DNA of 64,000 bases from positions 1-64,000 of the forward strand of contig NZ_BATQ01000113.1 in NCBI RefSeq assembly GCF_000739635.1, given 5' to 3'. Source of the stretch: Verrucomicrobium sp. BvORR034 (GTDB lineage Bacteria; Verrucomicrobiota; Verrucomicrobiia; Verrucomicrobiales; Verrucomicrobiaceae). Below are positions 16,232 through 25,474 of the stretch, piece by piece. A program made the position numbers and the translations under genes. The notes beneath the pieces were generated by a model, which did no database searches, was not told the DNA's origin, and saw nothing but the letters and a program-made list of their open reading frames with translations. How positions within the stretch are numbered: position 1 is the first letter of the stretch; each line of letters opens with the position of its first letter.

Positions 16232-16993
16232 CTATGCGGTATTTTTAGGGGAAGATTCGGAGTTCTCCTTCTCTTCGCCGCTCGCTCCATGATCGTCCGC
16301 TACTTTTTCGATTAATTCTCCGGAAAAGCCCTCCAAAAGGCGTTTTAGGACACGATCCGCGCCGTGGAACTTGAGATCGTCCACTACAGCCTTGCGCTCG
16401 GCTCCAGAGCCCCCCTCACGGTAGTACACCGTCGCGAGCCCCTTGTTGTCCCACTTGCGCTTGTCCACCTTGAACACATCAGCAAACACCACCTTGGCAC
16501 CATTGGGCATCTGCATGTCGGATCGGTGGCCGATCAGCACCTTGTTGTGGTTGAGCAGAACGAGAATTCCCGCAATAGCCGCGCCGACGATCATCGCCGC
16601 CCCCCAGTAAAACTGCTGTTCGATCTCCTCCGGGCTGTATTTCTTCGGATCGCTGGGCCAGTCATGCGGTGCAGCATAGTCGTCCCACCGAGGCTGCTGG
16701 AGGTTCGGATTGACGATCCACCCCCTCTCCCGGGCATCTTTCAGCCAGGCGGCTACAGCCGCCTCCCCGGCGCTCTGCGCAGTGTCGTAGCTCTTGAGAA
16801 CCGTTTCTTCAAACCAGACCTTCTTGGCAGCTACCGCATTCTTTTTGGGGTAGCCCACCTTCCCATCGTAAAAAAAGAACAACCCCATTCCCAGGAACAT
16901 GGCCGCGAGCAGCCCCATTCTCCGGTAGTACCACGAGGTCACATGACAGGTAATGGTGTCGGGATCTTTTGGTGGATGGGCCGCATTGGTCAT
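16232..16993 (-). CDS. two-TM membrane protein of unknown function
   Basis: A 253-residue protein with membrane segments at about 27-42 (GLLAAMFLGMGLFFFY) and about 133-148 (GAAMIVGAAIAGILVLL). A roughly 90-residue periplasmic Trp/Pro-rich loop lies between, and the C-terminal cytoplasmic domain (about 150-235) has a PH-like beta pattern (HRSDMQMPNGAKVVFADVFK, WDNKGLATVYYREG). The tail is acidic. It lies just upstream of acpP on the same strand (125 bases). No characterised family recognised. Confidence 0.65.
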   Translation of the reverse strand: MTNAAHPPKDPDTITCHVTSWYYRRMGLLAAMFLGMGLFFFYDGKVGYPKKNAVAAKKVWFEETVLKSYDTAQSAGEAAVAAWLKDARERGWIVNPNLQQPRWDDYAAPHDWPSDPKKYSPEEIEQQFYWGAAMIVGAAIAGILVLLNHNKVLIGHRSDMQMPNGAKVVFADVFKVDKRKWDNKGLATVYYREGGSGAERKAVVDDLKFHGADRVLKRLLEGFSGELIEKVADDHGASGEEKENSESSPKNTA

Positions 16994-17333
16994 GTGAGGT
17001 CATTGAAGCGTCTTTCCAACCTGCGTGCAAGCCCATGGCAATGATCAATTCGCAACCACCAGATGGCCACTTTTTGACCGCTGCCACTTCTATGAGATCA
17101 AAAAATGCCCCATCACACCAGGGTCCACCTTAGCCTCGAACACGATTTATCCAGCACTCACGCAGGAGGCGCTGCTTTTTCCACAGGCTGGCACGATGTG
17201 TGCCATCTGGCGCAGCCCCCCACACCCATGTCCCTGCTCCTGGCCACCTTTTCGAAGGACGACTTTTCAGCACTGCGCTCTTCCCTTGGCCTCGGGAAGA
17301 TACGATGATGAGCGATAACCCAAAATTGCCGCC
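16994..17333. other. gene-free stretch
   Basis: About 340 bases between divergent genes (the two-TM protein and the YdjY protein). No convincing coding frame, RNA gene or strong hairpin was seen. It presumably carries both promoters, but no clear -35/-10 pair could be picked. Confidence 0.5.
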
Positions 17334-18128
17334 ATGATCGCTCTCCCTCGCCGCTTTACGCTGCCTACCTTGCTGGTCGCCGCAGCTGTCAGTTCTGCCC
17401 TGCTCCTGGCCCAGGATGGGGAACCCACGAAGCAACCCACGCCCAATGATGCGGGCAAAACCGTGGCCGCCAAGGAAATGGCTGAAGCCCAGTCCAGGGT
17501 GAAGAAAGTTGCGGACAACGAGTACGATCTGGGCGGCATCAAAATCAACAGCAAGACACGCCAAATCAGCGTGCCCTGCGTGCTCAACATGACAGAGGGT
17601 CTCCTGGAGTATGTCCTGGTGCACGAGCACGGGAAGACTCACGAGAGCCTTTTGCGCACGTCTGTCAGCCCGACGGAACTGAACGTGGCTCTGCTGCTGG
17701 CTCACTATGAGCCCAATATCAAAGAGGCTGCCCAGTTCCTCCCCGACCCGACCCCCATGACCCAAAAGCTCATGGCAGAACCCATGGCCAAGGCCGGGGC
17801 CAACCAGATCACCCTGAACGTGCAGTGGAAGGATAAGGACGGCAAAGAACAAACCGCGCCCGTCACCCGCTGGATTCACGAGAAGGATGCCAAAACCGCC
17901 CGGGAAAGCCAGCACTGGACCTACACAGGCTCCATGATCAGCCAGACCGGGTTTGCCGCCCAGTTCGATGGGTCCATGGTGGCGATCTACTTCGATCTCA
18001 TCTCGCTGGTGAACTTCCCCGTGAAGGAAAACGCCAACGACGATCTCTGGAAGGTTGAAACCGCCAAAGTACCCGCAGTGGACACCCCGGTGACCTTGGT
18101 GATCAGCCCCAAGAATCCTGGTGCCTGA
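17334..18128 (+). CDS. YdjY domain-containing exported protein
   Basis: A 264-residue protein with an N-terminal signal peptide (LLVAAAVSSALLLAQ). Its mature part follows the YdjY pattern: YDLGGIKINSKTRQISVPCVLNMTEGLLEYVLVHEHGKTHESLL, with the characteristic isolated GK-x-HESLL stretch, and an SPTELNVALLLAH motif next to it. It is predicted periplasmic. YdjY proteins have no firmly known function. It is followed 27 bases downstream by the prenyltransferase-repeat protein on the same strand, a pair that I take to be one operon. Confidence 0.8.
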   Translation: MIALPRRFTLPTLLVAAAVSSALLLAQDGEPTKQPTPNDAGKTVAAKEMAEAQSRVKKVADNEYDLGGIKINSKTRQISVPCVLNMTEGLLEYVLVHEHGKTHESLLRTSVSPTELNVALLLAHYEPNIKEAAQFLPDPTPMTQKLMAEPMAKAGANQITLNVQWKDKDGKEQTAPVTRWIHEKDAKTARESQHWTYTGSMISQTGFAAQFDGSMVAIYFDLISLVNFPVKENANDDLWKVETAKVPAVDTPVTLVISPKNPGA

Positions 18129-18155
18129 TCCCGACCCGCTTCTCAATCTCCTCAA

Positions 18156-19346
18156 ATGAAAACACGCACACAACGCTCCCTCATCACCGCTGGTCTGGCT
18201 CTCGGGCTGGGACTCACAGGCCTCCAGGCCCAATCGACTCAACCGGATCGCAACGCATCCCTGCGCCAGGAAATCGACCTGGCCATCAGCAAGGGCCTGG
18301 CATTCCTCAAGACCCAGCAAAAGGACACCGGAGCCTGGAGCAACCCTGAAGAACCTGCCATCACGGCGCTCGTGCTCAGCGCTTTCGCGGCTGACCCCGC
18401 CCGCAAGCCAGCGGATCCCCTCCCTGCGGAAGCTGACAAGGGCTACAAATTCATCCTCAGCAATGCGAAGGAAGACGGCGGCATCTACGCCAAAGGACGC
18501 GCCAACTACAACACCTCCCTGTCGCTTTTGGCCCTGACGCTCAACGCCAAACCAGAGTATGAGCAGACCATTTTAAAGGCTCGGCGCTTCGTCGTCGGTC
18601 AGCAAAATGACTTCGACACCAAGGGCAGCGCCGACAATGCCTTTGATGGCGGCATCGGCTATGGCCGTCCGGGCCCCAACAGCCCGGCTCACGCGGATCT
18701 TTCCAACACGCATTTCGCCCTCGAGTCCCTCTACTACTCGAAGCGCCTTTTCGAAGACAAGGGCACTCCCGAGGACAAAAAGAACGACCTCAACTGGGCC
18801 GCAGCCATCAAGTTCGTAGAGCGCTGCCAGAACCGCCCTGAGTCCAATGACCAAGCCTGGGCCAGCAACGACCCGAAAAACGCTGGTGGCTTCGTCTATG
18901 AGCCGGGCGTGAGCAAGGCGGCAGAGGTGGACAAGCTTCCCGATGGCCGCACTGCACTGCGCTCCTATGGCAGCATCAGCTACGCTGGGATGCTCAGCTT
19001 CATCTACGCTGGTCTTACCCCGGAAGATCCCCGGATCCAGGCCGTTCTGAAGTGGCTGGGTGACAACTTCACCCTGGAAGAAAACCCGGGCCTCGGCCAG
19101 GAAGGCAAATTCTACTACTACCACACCATGGCCAAGGCACTGTCCGTGGCGAATCTGGATGAGTTGAAGACCAAAGATGGCAAGACCGTGGACTGGCGCA
19201 ATGAACTGGGCCGCCATCTGCTTAATATCCAGAAGCCCGACGGCTCCTGGCTGAATGACACCGGCCGCTGGATGGAAAACGATCCCGTGCTGGTGACCGC
19301 CTACACGCTGCTGGCGCTCGAACACACCTACCGTGCTCTCCAGTAA
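18156..19346 (+). CDS. exported prenyltransferase/squalene-oxidase-repeat protein
   Basis: A 396-residue protein with a signal peptide (ITAGLALGLGLTGLQAQ) and an all-helical alpha/alpha barrel built from prenyltransferase/squalene-cyclase-type repeats. Repeat signatures: ISKGLAFLKTQQKDTGAWS, YKFILSNAKEDGGIYAK, LLNIQKPDGSWLND, and a SYGSISYAGMLSFIYAG segment typical of this exported subfamily. There is no DxDD triterpene-cyclase motif, so a cyclase is unlikely. It is probably a periplasmic protein- or glycan-binding barrel. The upstream YdjY gene is in the same operon, and a hairpin terminator follows at 19372-19404. Confidence 0.82.
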   Translation: MKTRTQRSLITAGLALGLGLTGLQAQSTQPDRNASLRQEIDLAISKGLAFLKTQQKDTGAWSNPEEPAITALVLSAFAADPARKPADPLPAEADKGYKFILSNAKEDGGIYAKGRANYNTSLSLLALTLNAKPEYEQTILKARRFVVGQQNDFDTKGSADNAFDGGIGYGRPGPNSPAHADLSNTHFALESLYYSKRLFEDKGTPEDKKNDLNWAAAIKFVERCQNRPESNDQAWASNDPKNAGGFVYEPGVSKAAEVDKLPDGRTALRSYGSISYAGMLSFIYAGLTPEDPRIQAVLKWLGDNFTLEENPGLGQEGKFYYYHTMAKALSVANLDELKTKDGKTVDWRNELGRHLLNIQKPDGSWLNDTGRWMENDPVLVTAYTLLALEHTYRALQ

Positions 19347-19371
19347 TTCCGCCTCCATCTGAGGATTTGAT

Positions 19372-19404
19372 CGCGCCGTTTCTCCCGCGGGGAGGAACGG
19401 CGCG
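19372..19404 (+). terminator. terminator hairpin after prenyltransferase-repeat gene
   Basis: CGCGCCGTTTCTCC (19372-19385) pairs with GGAGGAACGGCGCG (19391-19404) over 14 positions with one G-U pair. TTGCATTTT follows. It lies 25 bases after the stop and before the carbonic anhydrase start. Confidence 0.7.
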
Positions 19405-19441
19405 TTGCATTTTGGCCCTTGCGCTGCTAACCAAACATTGC

Positions 19442-20113
19442 ATGTCGACTGCCAACCTTGCCCCTCTGCTCGCCCAAAACCGTCTTTGGTCCGATGCTCG
19501 CCGCGCCGAGGACCCGGAATTCTTCTCCCGTCTGGTGGCCCAGCAGGCCCCAGAGTACCTCTGGATTGGCTGCGCGGACAGCCGCGTCCCAGCCAATGAG
19601 ATCGTTGACCTCCTGCCCGGTGAGCTCTTCGTCCACAGGAATGTGGCCAATCTGGTCGTTCACACAGATCTAAACTGCCTCAGCGTTCTACAGTACGCGG
19701 TGGAGGTGCTGAAGGTGAAGCACATCATGGTGGTGGGCCACTACGGTTGCGGGGGGGTGCGCGCGGCCATGCTCAACATGAAGCTGGGCCTCATCAACAA
19801 CTGGCTGCGCCACATCCAGGACGTGAACCAAAAACATGACCCCCACCTGGCCACCATCATCGAAGAAAGCGACCGCGTGGACCGGCTCTGCGAACTGAAT
19901 GTCATCGAGCAGGCCGTCAACGTCTGCCAGACCACCGTGGTAGAGCAGGCTTGGGAGCGTGGCCAAGAACTGTCGGTCCACGGCTGGATCTACCGGCTCA
20001 GCGACGGCCTGGTGCGCGACCTCAGCATGAGCGTCAACAACTCTGACGAGATTGGCTCCAAACGCGAATCCGCGGTGCACCGGTTGATGACCAAGCCGCC
20101 CTTGTGGATCTAA
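19442..20113 (+). CDS. beta-class carbonic anhydrase
   Basis: A 223-residue beta-carbonic anhydrase (CO2 + H2O to bicarbonate). The zinc ligands and catalytic dyad are complete: Cys44, Asp46 and Arg48 in GCADSR, then His100 and Cys103 in VGHYGCGG. The sequence ELFVHRNVANLV and HGWIYRLSDGLVRDL are typical of the can/cynT type. ATG 19442 begins MSTANLAPLL; a longer frame from 19367 would start inside the terminator hairpin. The gene overlaps the convergent NTPase gene by four bases at the stop. Confidence 0.95.
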   Translation: MSTANLAPLLAQNRLWSDARRAEDPEFFSRLVAQQAPEYLWIGCADSRVPANEIVDLLPGELFVHRNVANLVVHTDLNCLSVLQYAVEVLKVKHIMVVGHYGCGGVRAAMLNMKLGLINNWLRHIQDVNQKHDPHLATIIEESDRVDRLCELNVIEQAVNVCQTTVVEQAWERGQELSVHGWIYRLSDGLVRDLSMSVNNSDEIGSKRESAVHRLMTKPPLWI

Positions 20114-20673
20114 GGAGAGGCTGAGTTCCGCCGTGCGGCGCCGAGTTCCTCCTCAATCAACGCCAGTCGCCTGGCCACGCCTGTGGCCAGGTCGACATCC
20201 GTGGCCCAGGGCAGATCAATGACCCGGCATCCGAGTTCGAGGTAAACTTCCCGCAGCAGCCGCTCGATTTCGCGGGCGCGTTCGGCATCGTCTTTGCGGA
20301 TGCCATCCGCAATATGCTGACCGAAGCCGCACATGAAGACGGCAGCATAGCGTTCGGGACGAATCAGAGCATGCAGATCCGTCACATCCGCTCCTACCAG
20401 ACGGCGATAGGCCAATGAATCGGGGAGCGCACGATCCAGCACGACGACTTGATCTGGCGAAATCCTTTCCTCCTTTGCCCGCTGGCGCAGTTCAATAAGG
20501 GTCTGGACGTCGGAGCGCGACTCATCGAGTTCGCCGCTAGAAAGAACCTCCCTGGCCGATTCCGGCACCACTGTGTACCCGCGCTGCTGCAACTCATGCA
20601 GCAACGTGGTCTTGCCTGAACTTGGCGCTCCTGTAATGACGATCCACACACTCAAGTGTGAACCGTCCTTCAC
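20110..20673 (-). CDS. P-loop nucleotide kinase-like AAA ATPase
   Basis: A 187-residue P-loop NTPase of the AAA_28/NadR-like nucleoside or nucleotide-kinase type. Walker A is GAPSSGKTTLL at residues 15-25, and a Walker-B-like VVLDRALPDSLAY follows. Later FMCGFGQHIADGIRKDDAERA contains a lid-type RxxDxxRA pattern. It is cytoplasmic and its substrate is unknown. It is encoded upstream of the DUF1501 gene region on the same strand but transcribes away from the CA gene; the gap to the DUF1501 stop is 14 bases, so it is co-linear with that operon at its end. Confidence 0.75.
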   Translation of the reverse strand: MKDGSHLSVWIVITGAPSSGKTTLLHELQQRGYTVVPESAREVLSSGELDESRSDVQTLIELRQRAKEERISPDQVVVLDRALPDSLAYRRLVGADVTDLHALIRPERYAAVFMCGFGQHIADGIRKDDAERAREIERLLREVYLELGCRVIDLPWATDVDLATGVARRLALIEEELGAARRNSASP

Positions 20674-20687
20674 CGTTGCTCAAGGAA

Positions 20688-22118
20688 TCAGCCCAGGATC
20701 TTCGTGTACGGGTGACCTTCGTTTTGGTCGATGCGCTCTGGCCGTCCCTTGTTGTTGTACACCACCTGGGTGTGATCCAGGCCCATCAGGTGCATCACTG
20801 TGGAGTGGATGTCATGCACATGCAGGCGGTCTTCGACAGCATAAAGCCCCAGCTCGTCCGTGGACCCAATGGTCTGCCCGCCTTTGACACCGCCACCCGC
20901 CATCCACATCGTGAAGCCCGTCGGGTTGTGGTCGCGTCCCCCACCCTGTTCACTGATCGGTGTACGACCGAATTCACCGCCCCAGATGACGAGAGTTTCC
21001 TCCAGCATGCCGCGGGACTTGAGGTCCGCGAGAAGGCCCGCAATGGGCAGGTCCACTCCGCGGCAGAGCTTGCCGTGGTTGCCTTCAATGTTGGCATGGG
21101 AGTCCCACTTGCTACCTGCTCCACTGTAGAGCTGGACGAAGCGCACACCGTTTTCCACCAGGCGACGTGCCAGGAGACAATTGCGGCCATACACCGCGGT
21201 CTCCGGCTGGTCCATGCCGTAGAGCTTTTTGGTGGCTTCGGATTCCTTGGAAATGTCTACAGCCACTGGAGCCTCCGCCTGCATTTTGAAGGCCAGCTCG
21301 TAGCTGCGAATACGAGCTTCCAGCTCAGTGTTGTCGCGGCGCTTTTCGGCATGAATGCCGTTCAGGCCGGCCAGCAGATCCAGCTTCTCTCGCTGACGTT
21401 CCGGCGTCATGCCTTTCGGGTTGTCCAGATACTTGATCGGCACCCCTTCCGGACTGAACTCCACGCCCTGATAGACTGCGGGCATGAAGCCAGTGCCCCA
21501 GTTGCGCACGCCGTTGATGACGCCGCTCTCGCTGTCTTTCAAGACAACAAAGGCCGGCAGGTTCTGGTTCTCCGTACCCAGACCATAGGTGACCCACGCA
21601 CCAAGTGAAGGGCGGCCGCCAAAGATGGAGCCAGTGTTCATCTGGCACACTCCGCCTGCGTGATTGATGCCGTTGGAATGGCAGGAACGGATGACCGCCA
21701 GATCATCCACATGGTTGGCCACATTGGGGAACCAGTCGGAGACCCAGAGTCCGCTCTCACCATGTTGTTTCCACGCACGCTTGGAGCCCAGGATCGGGGC
21801 ACCATACTCACCCATGGCCAGCACCGGCTGCTTGAAGCTGGGCGGCAGAGGCTGCCCATCCAGCTGATTGAGCAACGGCTTGTAATCGAAGGTGTCCAGA
21901 TGGCTGGGGCCACCTTCCATGAACAGGAAGATGACACTCTTCGCCTTGCCGAACCGATGCGGAAGCTTGGCCGCCACGGGGTTCAAGGCGTCGGCTGTGC
22001 CTGCTCCGAAAGCGTTTTCCCCCAGGAGAGCCGACAGGGCCACGGCTCCAAAACCGCAACCTGCGGTGCGAAGGAAGTCACGGCGGCTGGAAGCGTAAGT
22101 GATGTTATTGCAAGCCAT
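20688..22118 (-). CDS. DUF1501 Tat-exported protein
   Basis: A 476-residue protein with a Tat signal peptide (SRRDFLRTAGCGFGAVALSA) and the DUF1501 (sulfatase/alkaline-phosphatase-like) fold. Visible family features are KSVIFLFMEGGPSHLDTFDYKP at the start of the mature part, RSCHSNGINHAGGVCQMNTG, GRNCLLARRLVENGVRFVQ, GGEFGRTP and GRDHNPTGFTMWMAGGGVKG. DUF1501 is characteristically paired with DUF1549/DUF1553 proteins in Planctomycetes and Verrucomicrobia, as here. I set the start at ATG 22118 because it opens the Tat signal; a long upstream extension has no conserved content. Exact reaction unknown. Confidence 0.9.
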   Translation of the reverse strand: MACNNITYASSRRDFLRTAGCGFGAVALSALLGENAFGAGTADALNPVAAKLPHRFGKAKSVIFLFMEGGPSHLDTFDYKPLLNQLDGQPLPPSFKQPVLAMGEYGAPILGSKRAWKQHGESGLWVSDWFPNVANHVDDLAVIRSCHSNGINHAGGVCQMNTGSIFGGRPSLGAWVTYGLGTENQNLPAFVVLKDSESGVINGVRNWGTGFMPAVYQGVEFSPEGVPIKYLDNPKGMTPERQREKLDLLAGLNGIHAEKRRDNTELEARIRSYELAFKMQAEAPVAVDISKESEATKKLYGMDQPETAVYGRNCLLARRLVENGVRFVQLYSGAGSKWDSHANIEGNHGKLCRGVDLPIAGLLADLKSRGMLEETLVIWGGEFGRTPISEQGGGRDHNPTGFTMWMAGGGVKGGQTIGSTDELGLYAVEDRLHVHDIHSTVMHLMGLDHTQVVYNNKGRPERIDQNEGHPYTKILG

Positions 22119-22173
22119 AACCAAATGTGCTGAGTGAGAATTGAGGGGGGGTTTGAAGGGACTGGACTCCGGA

Positions 22174-25100
22174 TCAGTGCAGATAGAGGAACTCGTTGCT
22201 GTTGAGCAGCACGTGGCAGAGGTCAGCGAGGGCGCGCTGGAACGGATTGTCGGAGTCTGACTTCCCATCGTAGCCAGCCCACTCCAGGCGAGCATCCAAG
22301 GGGCGGTTGGCATCCCAGATGACGAGACTGTCCTTCCAGCTGGAAGCATTGGGTGTGGCCTGATCCGCGGGCAGTTCCCCACGGGTGATCCTCAGCGCGT
22401 CCAGACGACCGTCCCACTGGTGAGGGGCCGCTCTCTGGTTCAAGCCACCAACCACCAGTTCGGACACGCCCTTGCCCAAGCCACGACGCACCCGGTGTTT
22501 AACCTCTGCCGTCTGCGGCGGAGAGCCGGGAGAATTCAGATCCGTGACCTTGAACTCCACCACGCCTTCGGTGGCGGAGACATGCACCACCACATGGTAG
22601 GGTTTGCCAAGACCAATGCGAATATCAGACGCCACGACCTCGTGGGCGATGTTGGCGTTGTCGTCTTCTCCCACCAACTGCACGATGAGATTGCCCGGCT
22701 TGAAGCGGGACTTCTCGCCTGTGACGCCAAGACTCCAGCCAAACGACTCCAGAGTGTCTTTGCCACTGTTCCAACGGGAAGCCACCGTGCGCACCGAGGC
22801 ACCAGCGTCCACGCTGTTAAGAGTGAAGACCGATTCAATCGTGAAATCGTCCCCTTCCTCGGGCCCACCTTTGACCAGCAGCCGCTCCTGTGGAGTGCCA
22901 ACCTTGAAGTCTGCATGCGAATCTGCTGACGAGGGATGGCCGTTGGCGGCGGGAGCATCGGCCCCCAGTCGTTGTTTGAAGAAGACATCGACCAGCTTCT
23001 TCTCGCGAGCCGTGGGCGAGCGGCCCAACGTGAATCTCCAGGCCTCCTCCACGCTCGTGGCACGAGTGGCGAGCTTGCGGGAACGCGAGTTGATCCATTC
23101 GCCATTCACCATCAGCAAGGCCTGAGTGGGCGTGGTCGTGCTTTGACGCTCAGAGGTGCTGGTGAAGTTGGCGGGCGCGTCGAGACTCCGCAGGAGTTCG
23201 TCCTGGCTGTTGCGCTTCTTCCGGGTGTAGATGGAGCGCCGGGGTTCCTTCGCGTCCGAAGCTGCACCGCCCATCTTCAAGTCCAGCTCTCCGCTGGCCA
23301 TGAGCATGGCATCACGAGCCTGTTCCGCATCCAGACGACGGGGCGGGAAGCGCCAGAGGAACTTGTTGCCAGGGTCGATCTGACCGTATTCAGCCGGAGG
23401 CTGCCGAAGCGCTGTCTGCCGGTAGGTGGCTGACATGAGGATCTCCTTGTGAAGCTTTTTCAGACTCCAGCCTTCTGCGACAAACCGGCGGGAGAGCCAG
23501 TCCAGCAGCTCGGGATGGGTGGGCTTTTCGCCCATGTTGCCCAAGTCGCTCGGGGTGCCAGAGAGGCCCCGGCCAAAATGGTACTGCCAGACCCGGTTCA
23601 CGATCACCCGGGTGGAAAGCTGGTTGTCAGGCCGCGTGATCCAGTTCGCCAGCGCACTGCGGCGGCCAGTGGACTTGCCGATGGGCTGAATCTCGGGCTC
23701 ATTCGGCTCAAGGATGGTGAGAAATCCGGGCGCAATGTCAGCCTCCCCACGACGGGTCTTCAGCAGGTTCGCAGGTCCTTTGGGACCAGCATCCGTCGCC
23801 ACGAACGCATCCATCAGAGGCTTCGGCTTGACGTTGTCGAACTTTTTGAGCTCTTCGACCAGTGCCTGATATGCTGCTTTGTCCTCAGGCTTCTTGAGCG
23901 TCTTCATGGGGTCGAAACGCACACGCTCATATTCCACCTGACGTTCAGCCAGACAGGCCAGCTGCTGCTCCAAGGTTTCCCTTTGATCGGGTTCCTTGTT
24001 CATCATGACCTGGAGATCTTCCGAGAAGCGGCCCTTCGCGCGCTTCATGCTGCCGTCTAGAGACTTCAGGGTCATCGCGTCCATCTTGCTGCGGACGTCC
24101 ACAGTGGCGGCTTCCCACTCTGCTTGCAGCTTGGCGTGAGCCGCCTGCTCCTCAGCGGTGGCGAGCTTCATGTCATCCCGCCAGAGCACGGGGGCAAAGA
24201 ATGCCTTCAGACGATAGTAGTCCTTCTGCAAGATGGGATCGAACTTGTGGTCGTGGCAGCGGGCGCAGCCGAAGCTCAGCCCCAGGAACACCTCACCAGC
24301 ATTGTCCGTCATGTCTGTGACGATCAGGTCCCACTGGCCCCGCACGTCACGCTGGTTCCATTCATAGATCCCGTTCCGGAGGTAGGACGTGGCAATGAGG
24401 ACATCAGGATTGCCCGGATCGATCTCGTCTCCAGCAAGCTGTAGCCGGACGAACTTGTCATACGGCATGTCGTCATTGAGCGCCTTGATCACCCAATCGC
24501 GATAGGGCCAGACGGCATCGCGGTAGCCGTCTGCATTGTAGCCGTCGCTTTCCGCATAGCGCACCAGGTCCAGCCAATGCTGAGCCCAGCGTTCCCCGTA
24601 GCGGGGGCTGGCCAGCAGCTCATCCACCAGCTTCTCGTAGGCCTTGTCATCGTGACGGGCGGAAAAGGACTCGATTTGCTCCGGCGACGGCGGAAGTCCA
24701 TGCAAGTCAAAGTACACCCGCCGGACGAGTTCTTCTGGAGTGGCGGCTGGTGCGGGAGCCAGTTTCAGCTCAGCCTGCTTGGCAGCCACAAACGAATCGA
24801 TGCTCCCCTTCGTCCACTTGTTCCCTGAGAGCACAGGAGGCTTCGGATTGGCCAGCGGCTGAAAGACCCATTGAGCCCGATCCTCTTTGGTGAAGCCAAA
24901 CTCATCCACCGTGGAGCGCACGGTGGCAGCAGTCTTTGGCCAGGGCGCCCCCAGCTTGACCCACTTCTCAAGCTTGGCGATCTCATCATCCGGAAGCTTC
25001 TCCTTGGGGGGCATCTGGAAGTCTTCCTTGGTGTAGCGGATGGACTGGACGATCAAAGAATCGTCTGGCTTGCCTGCCACCAGCGCCGGGCCGGAATCGC

Positions 25101-25305
25101 CGCCCGATAGCACATGCCCGATGTCATCAAGCCGCAGGCTGCCTTTCTGCTTGTCCTCGCCATGGCAGCTGTAGCACCGGTTCGCGAGAATGGGCCGGAT
25201 CTCCTTCTCAAAGAACTCCATTGCGACCCGGTTGGCGTCCGGCTCGGCAGCAGGGGTCAGGGTGGCGACAGCCAGTACAGGAATGATGAAGCTGAGGCGA
25301 ATCAT
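22174..25305 (-). CDS. planctomycete-type cytochrome c (PSD1), DUF1549/DUF1553 protein
   Basis: A protein of about 1043 residues. Signal peptide, then a planctomycete cytochrome C domain with heme motif CYSCH (RCYSCHGEDKQKGSLRLDD). The DUF1549 domain follows (VRRVYFDLHGLPPSPEQI, YGERWAQHWLDLVRYAES) and then DUF1553 (GRRSALANWITRPDNQLSTR, LPPRRLDAEQARDAML-like). A LamG/concanavalin-like beta domain (about 850-1000) is inserted before the C-terminal NPFQRALADLCHVLLNSNEF. It is predicted periplasmic, perhaps acting on sulfated or complex polysaccharides with its DUF1501 partner, 55 bases downstream. ATG 25305 is chosen for the signal peptide; 25332 is possible. Confidence 0.9.
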   Translation of the reverse strand: MIRLSFIIPVLAVATLTPAAEPDANRVAMEFFEKEIRPILANRCYSCHGEDKQKGSLRLDDIGHVLSGGDSGPALVAGKPDDSLIVQSIRYTKEDFQMPPKEKLPDDEIAKLEKWVKLGAPWPKTAATVRSTVDEFGFTKEDRAQWVFQPLANPKPPVLSGNKWTKGSIDSFVAAKQAELKLAPAPAATPEELVRRVYFDLHGLPPSPEQIESFSARHDDKAYEKLVDELLASPRYGERWAQHWLDLVRYAESDGYNADGYRDAVWPYRDWVIKALNDDMPYDKFVRLQLAGDEIDPGNPDVLIATSYLRNGIYEWNQRDVRGQWDLIVTDMTDNAGEVFLGLSFGCARCHDHKFDPILQKDYYRLKAFFAPVLWRDDMKLATAEEQAAHAKLQAEWEAATVDVRSKMDAMTLKSLDGSMKRAKGRFSEDLQVMMNKEPDQRETLEQQLACLAERQVEYERVRFDPMKTLKKPEDKAAYQALVEELKKFDNVKPKPLMDAFVATDAGPKGPANLLKTRRGEADIAPGFLTILEPNEPEIQPIGKSTGRRSALANWITRPDNQLSTRVIVNRVWQYHFGRGLSGTPSDLGNMGEKPTHPELLDWLSRRFVAEGWSLKKLHKEILMSATYRQTALRQPPAEYGQIDPGNKFLWRFPPRRLDAEQARDAMLMASGELDLKMGGAASDAKEPRRSIYTRKKRNSQDELLRSLDAPANFTSTSERQSTTTPTQALLMVNGEWINSRSRKLATRATSVEEAWRFTLGRSPTAREKKLVDVFFKQRLGADAPAANGHPSSADSHADFKVGTPQERLLVKGGPEEGDDFTIESVFTLNSVDAGASVRTVASRWNSGKDTLESFGWSLGVTGEKSRFKPGNLIVQLVGEDDNANIAHEVVASDIRIGLGKPYHVVVHVSATEGVVEFKVTDLNSPGSPPQTAEVKHRVRRGLGKGVSELVVGGLNQRAAPHQWDGRLDALRITRGELPADQATPNASSWKDSLVIWDANRPLDARLEWAGYDGKSDSDNPFQRALADLCHVLLNSNEFLYLH

Positions 25306-25474
25306 GGGAGGAGCAAAAGTCATGATAAACATCCGGCCGAAAGGCAAACGGGCCGCACGAGAGAAGAAGGCGATTTTGCCCATCGAGTTGGACAGAAATC
25401 ACCTGTTTTTTTCCGTCAGTCGCTACCGCCAAAAGACACCCCATCTTTCAGGAATCTCTCTCAGAAGGAAGCGG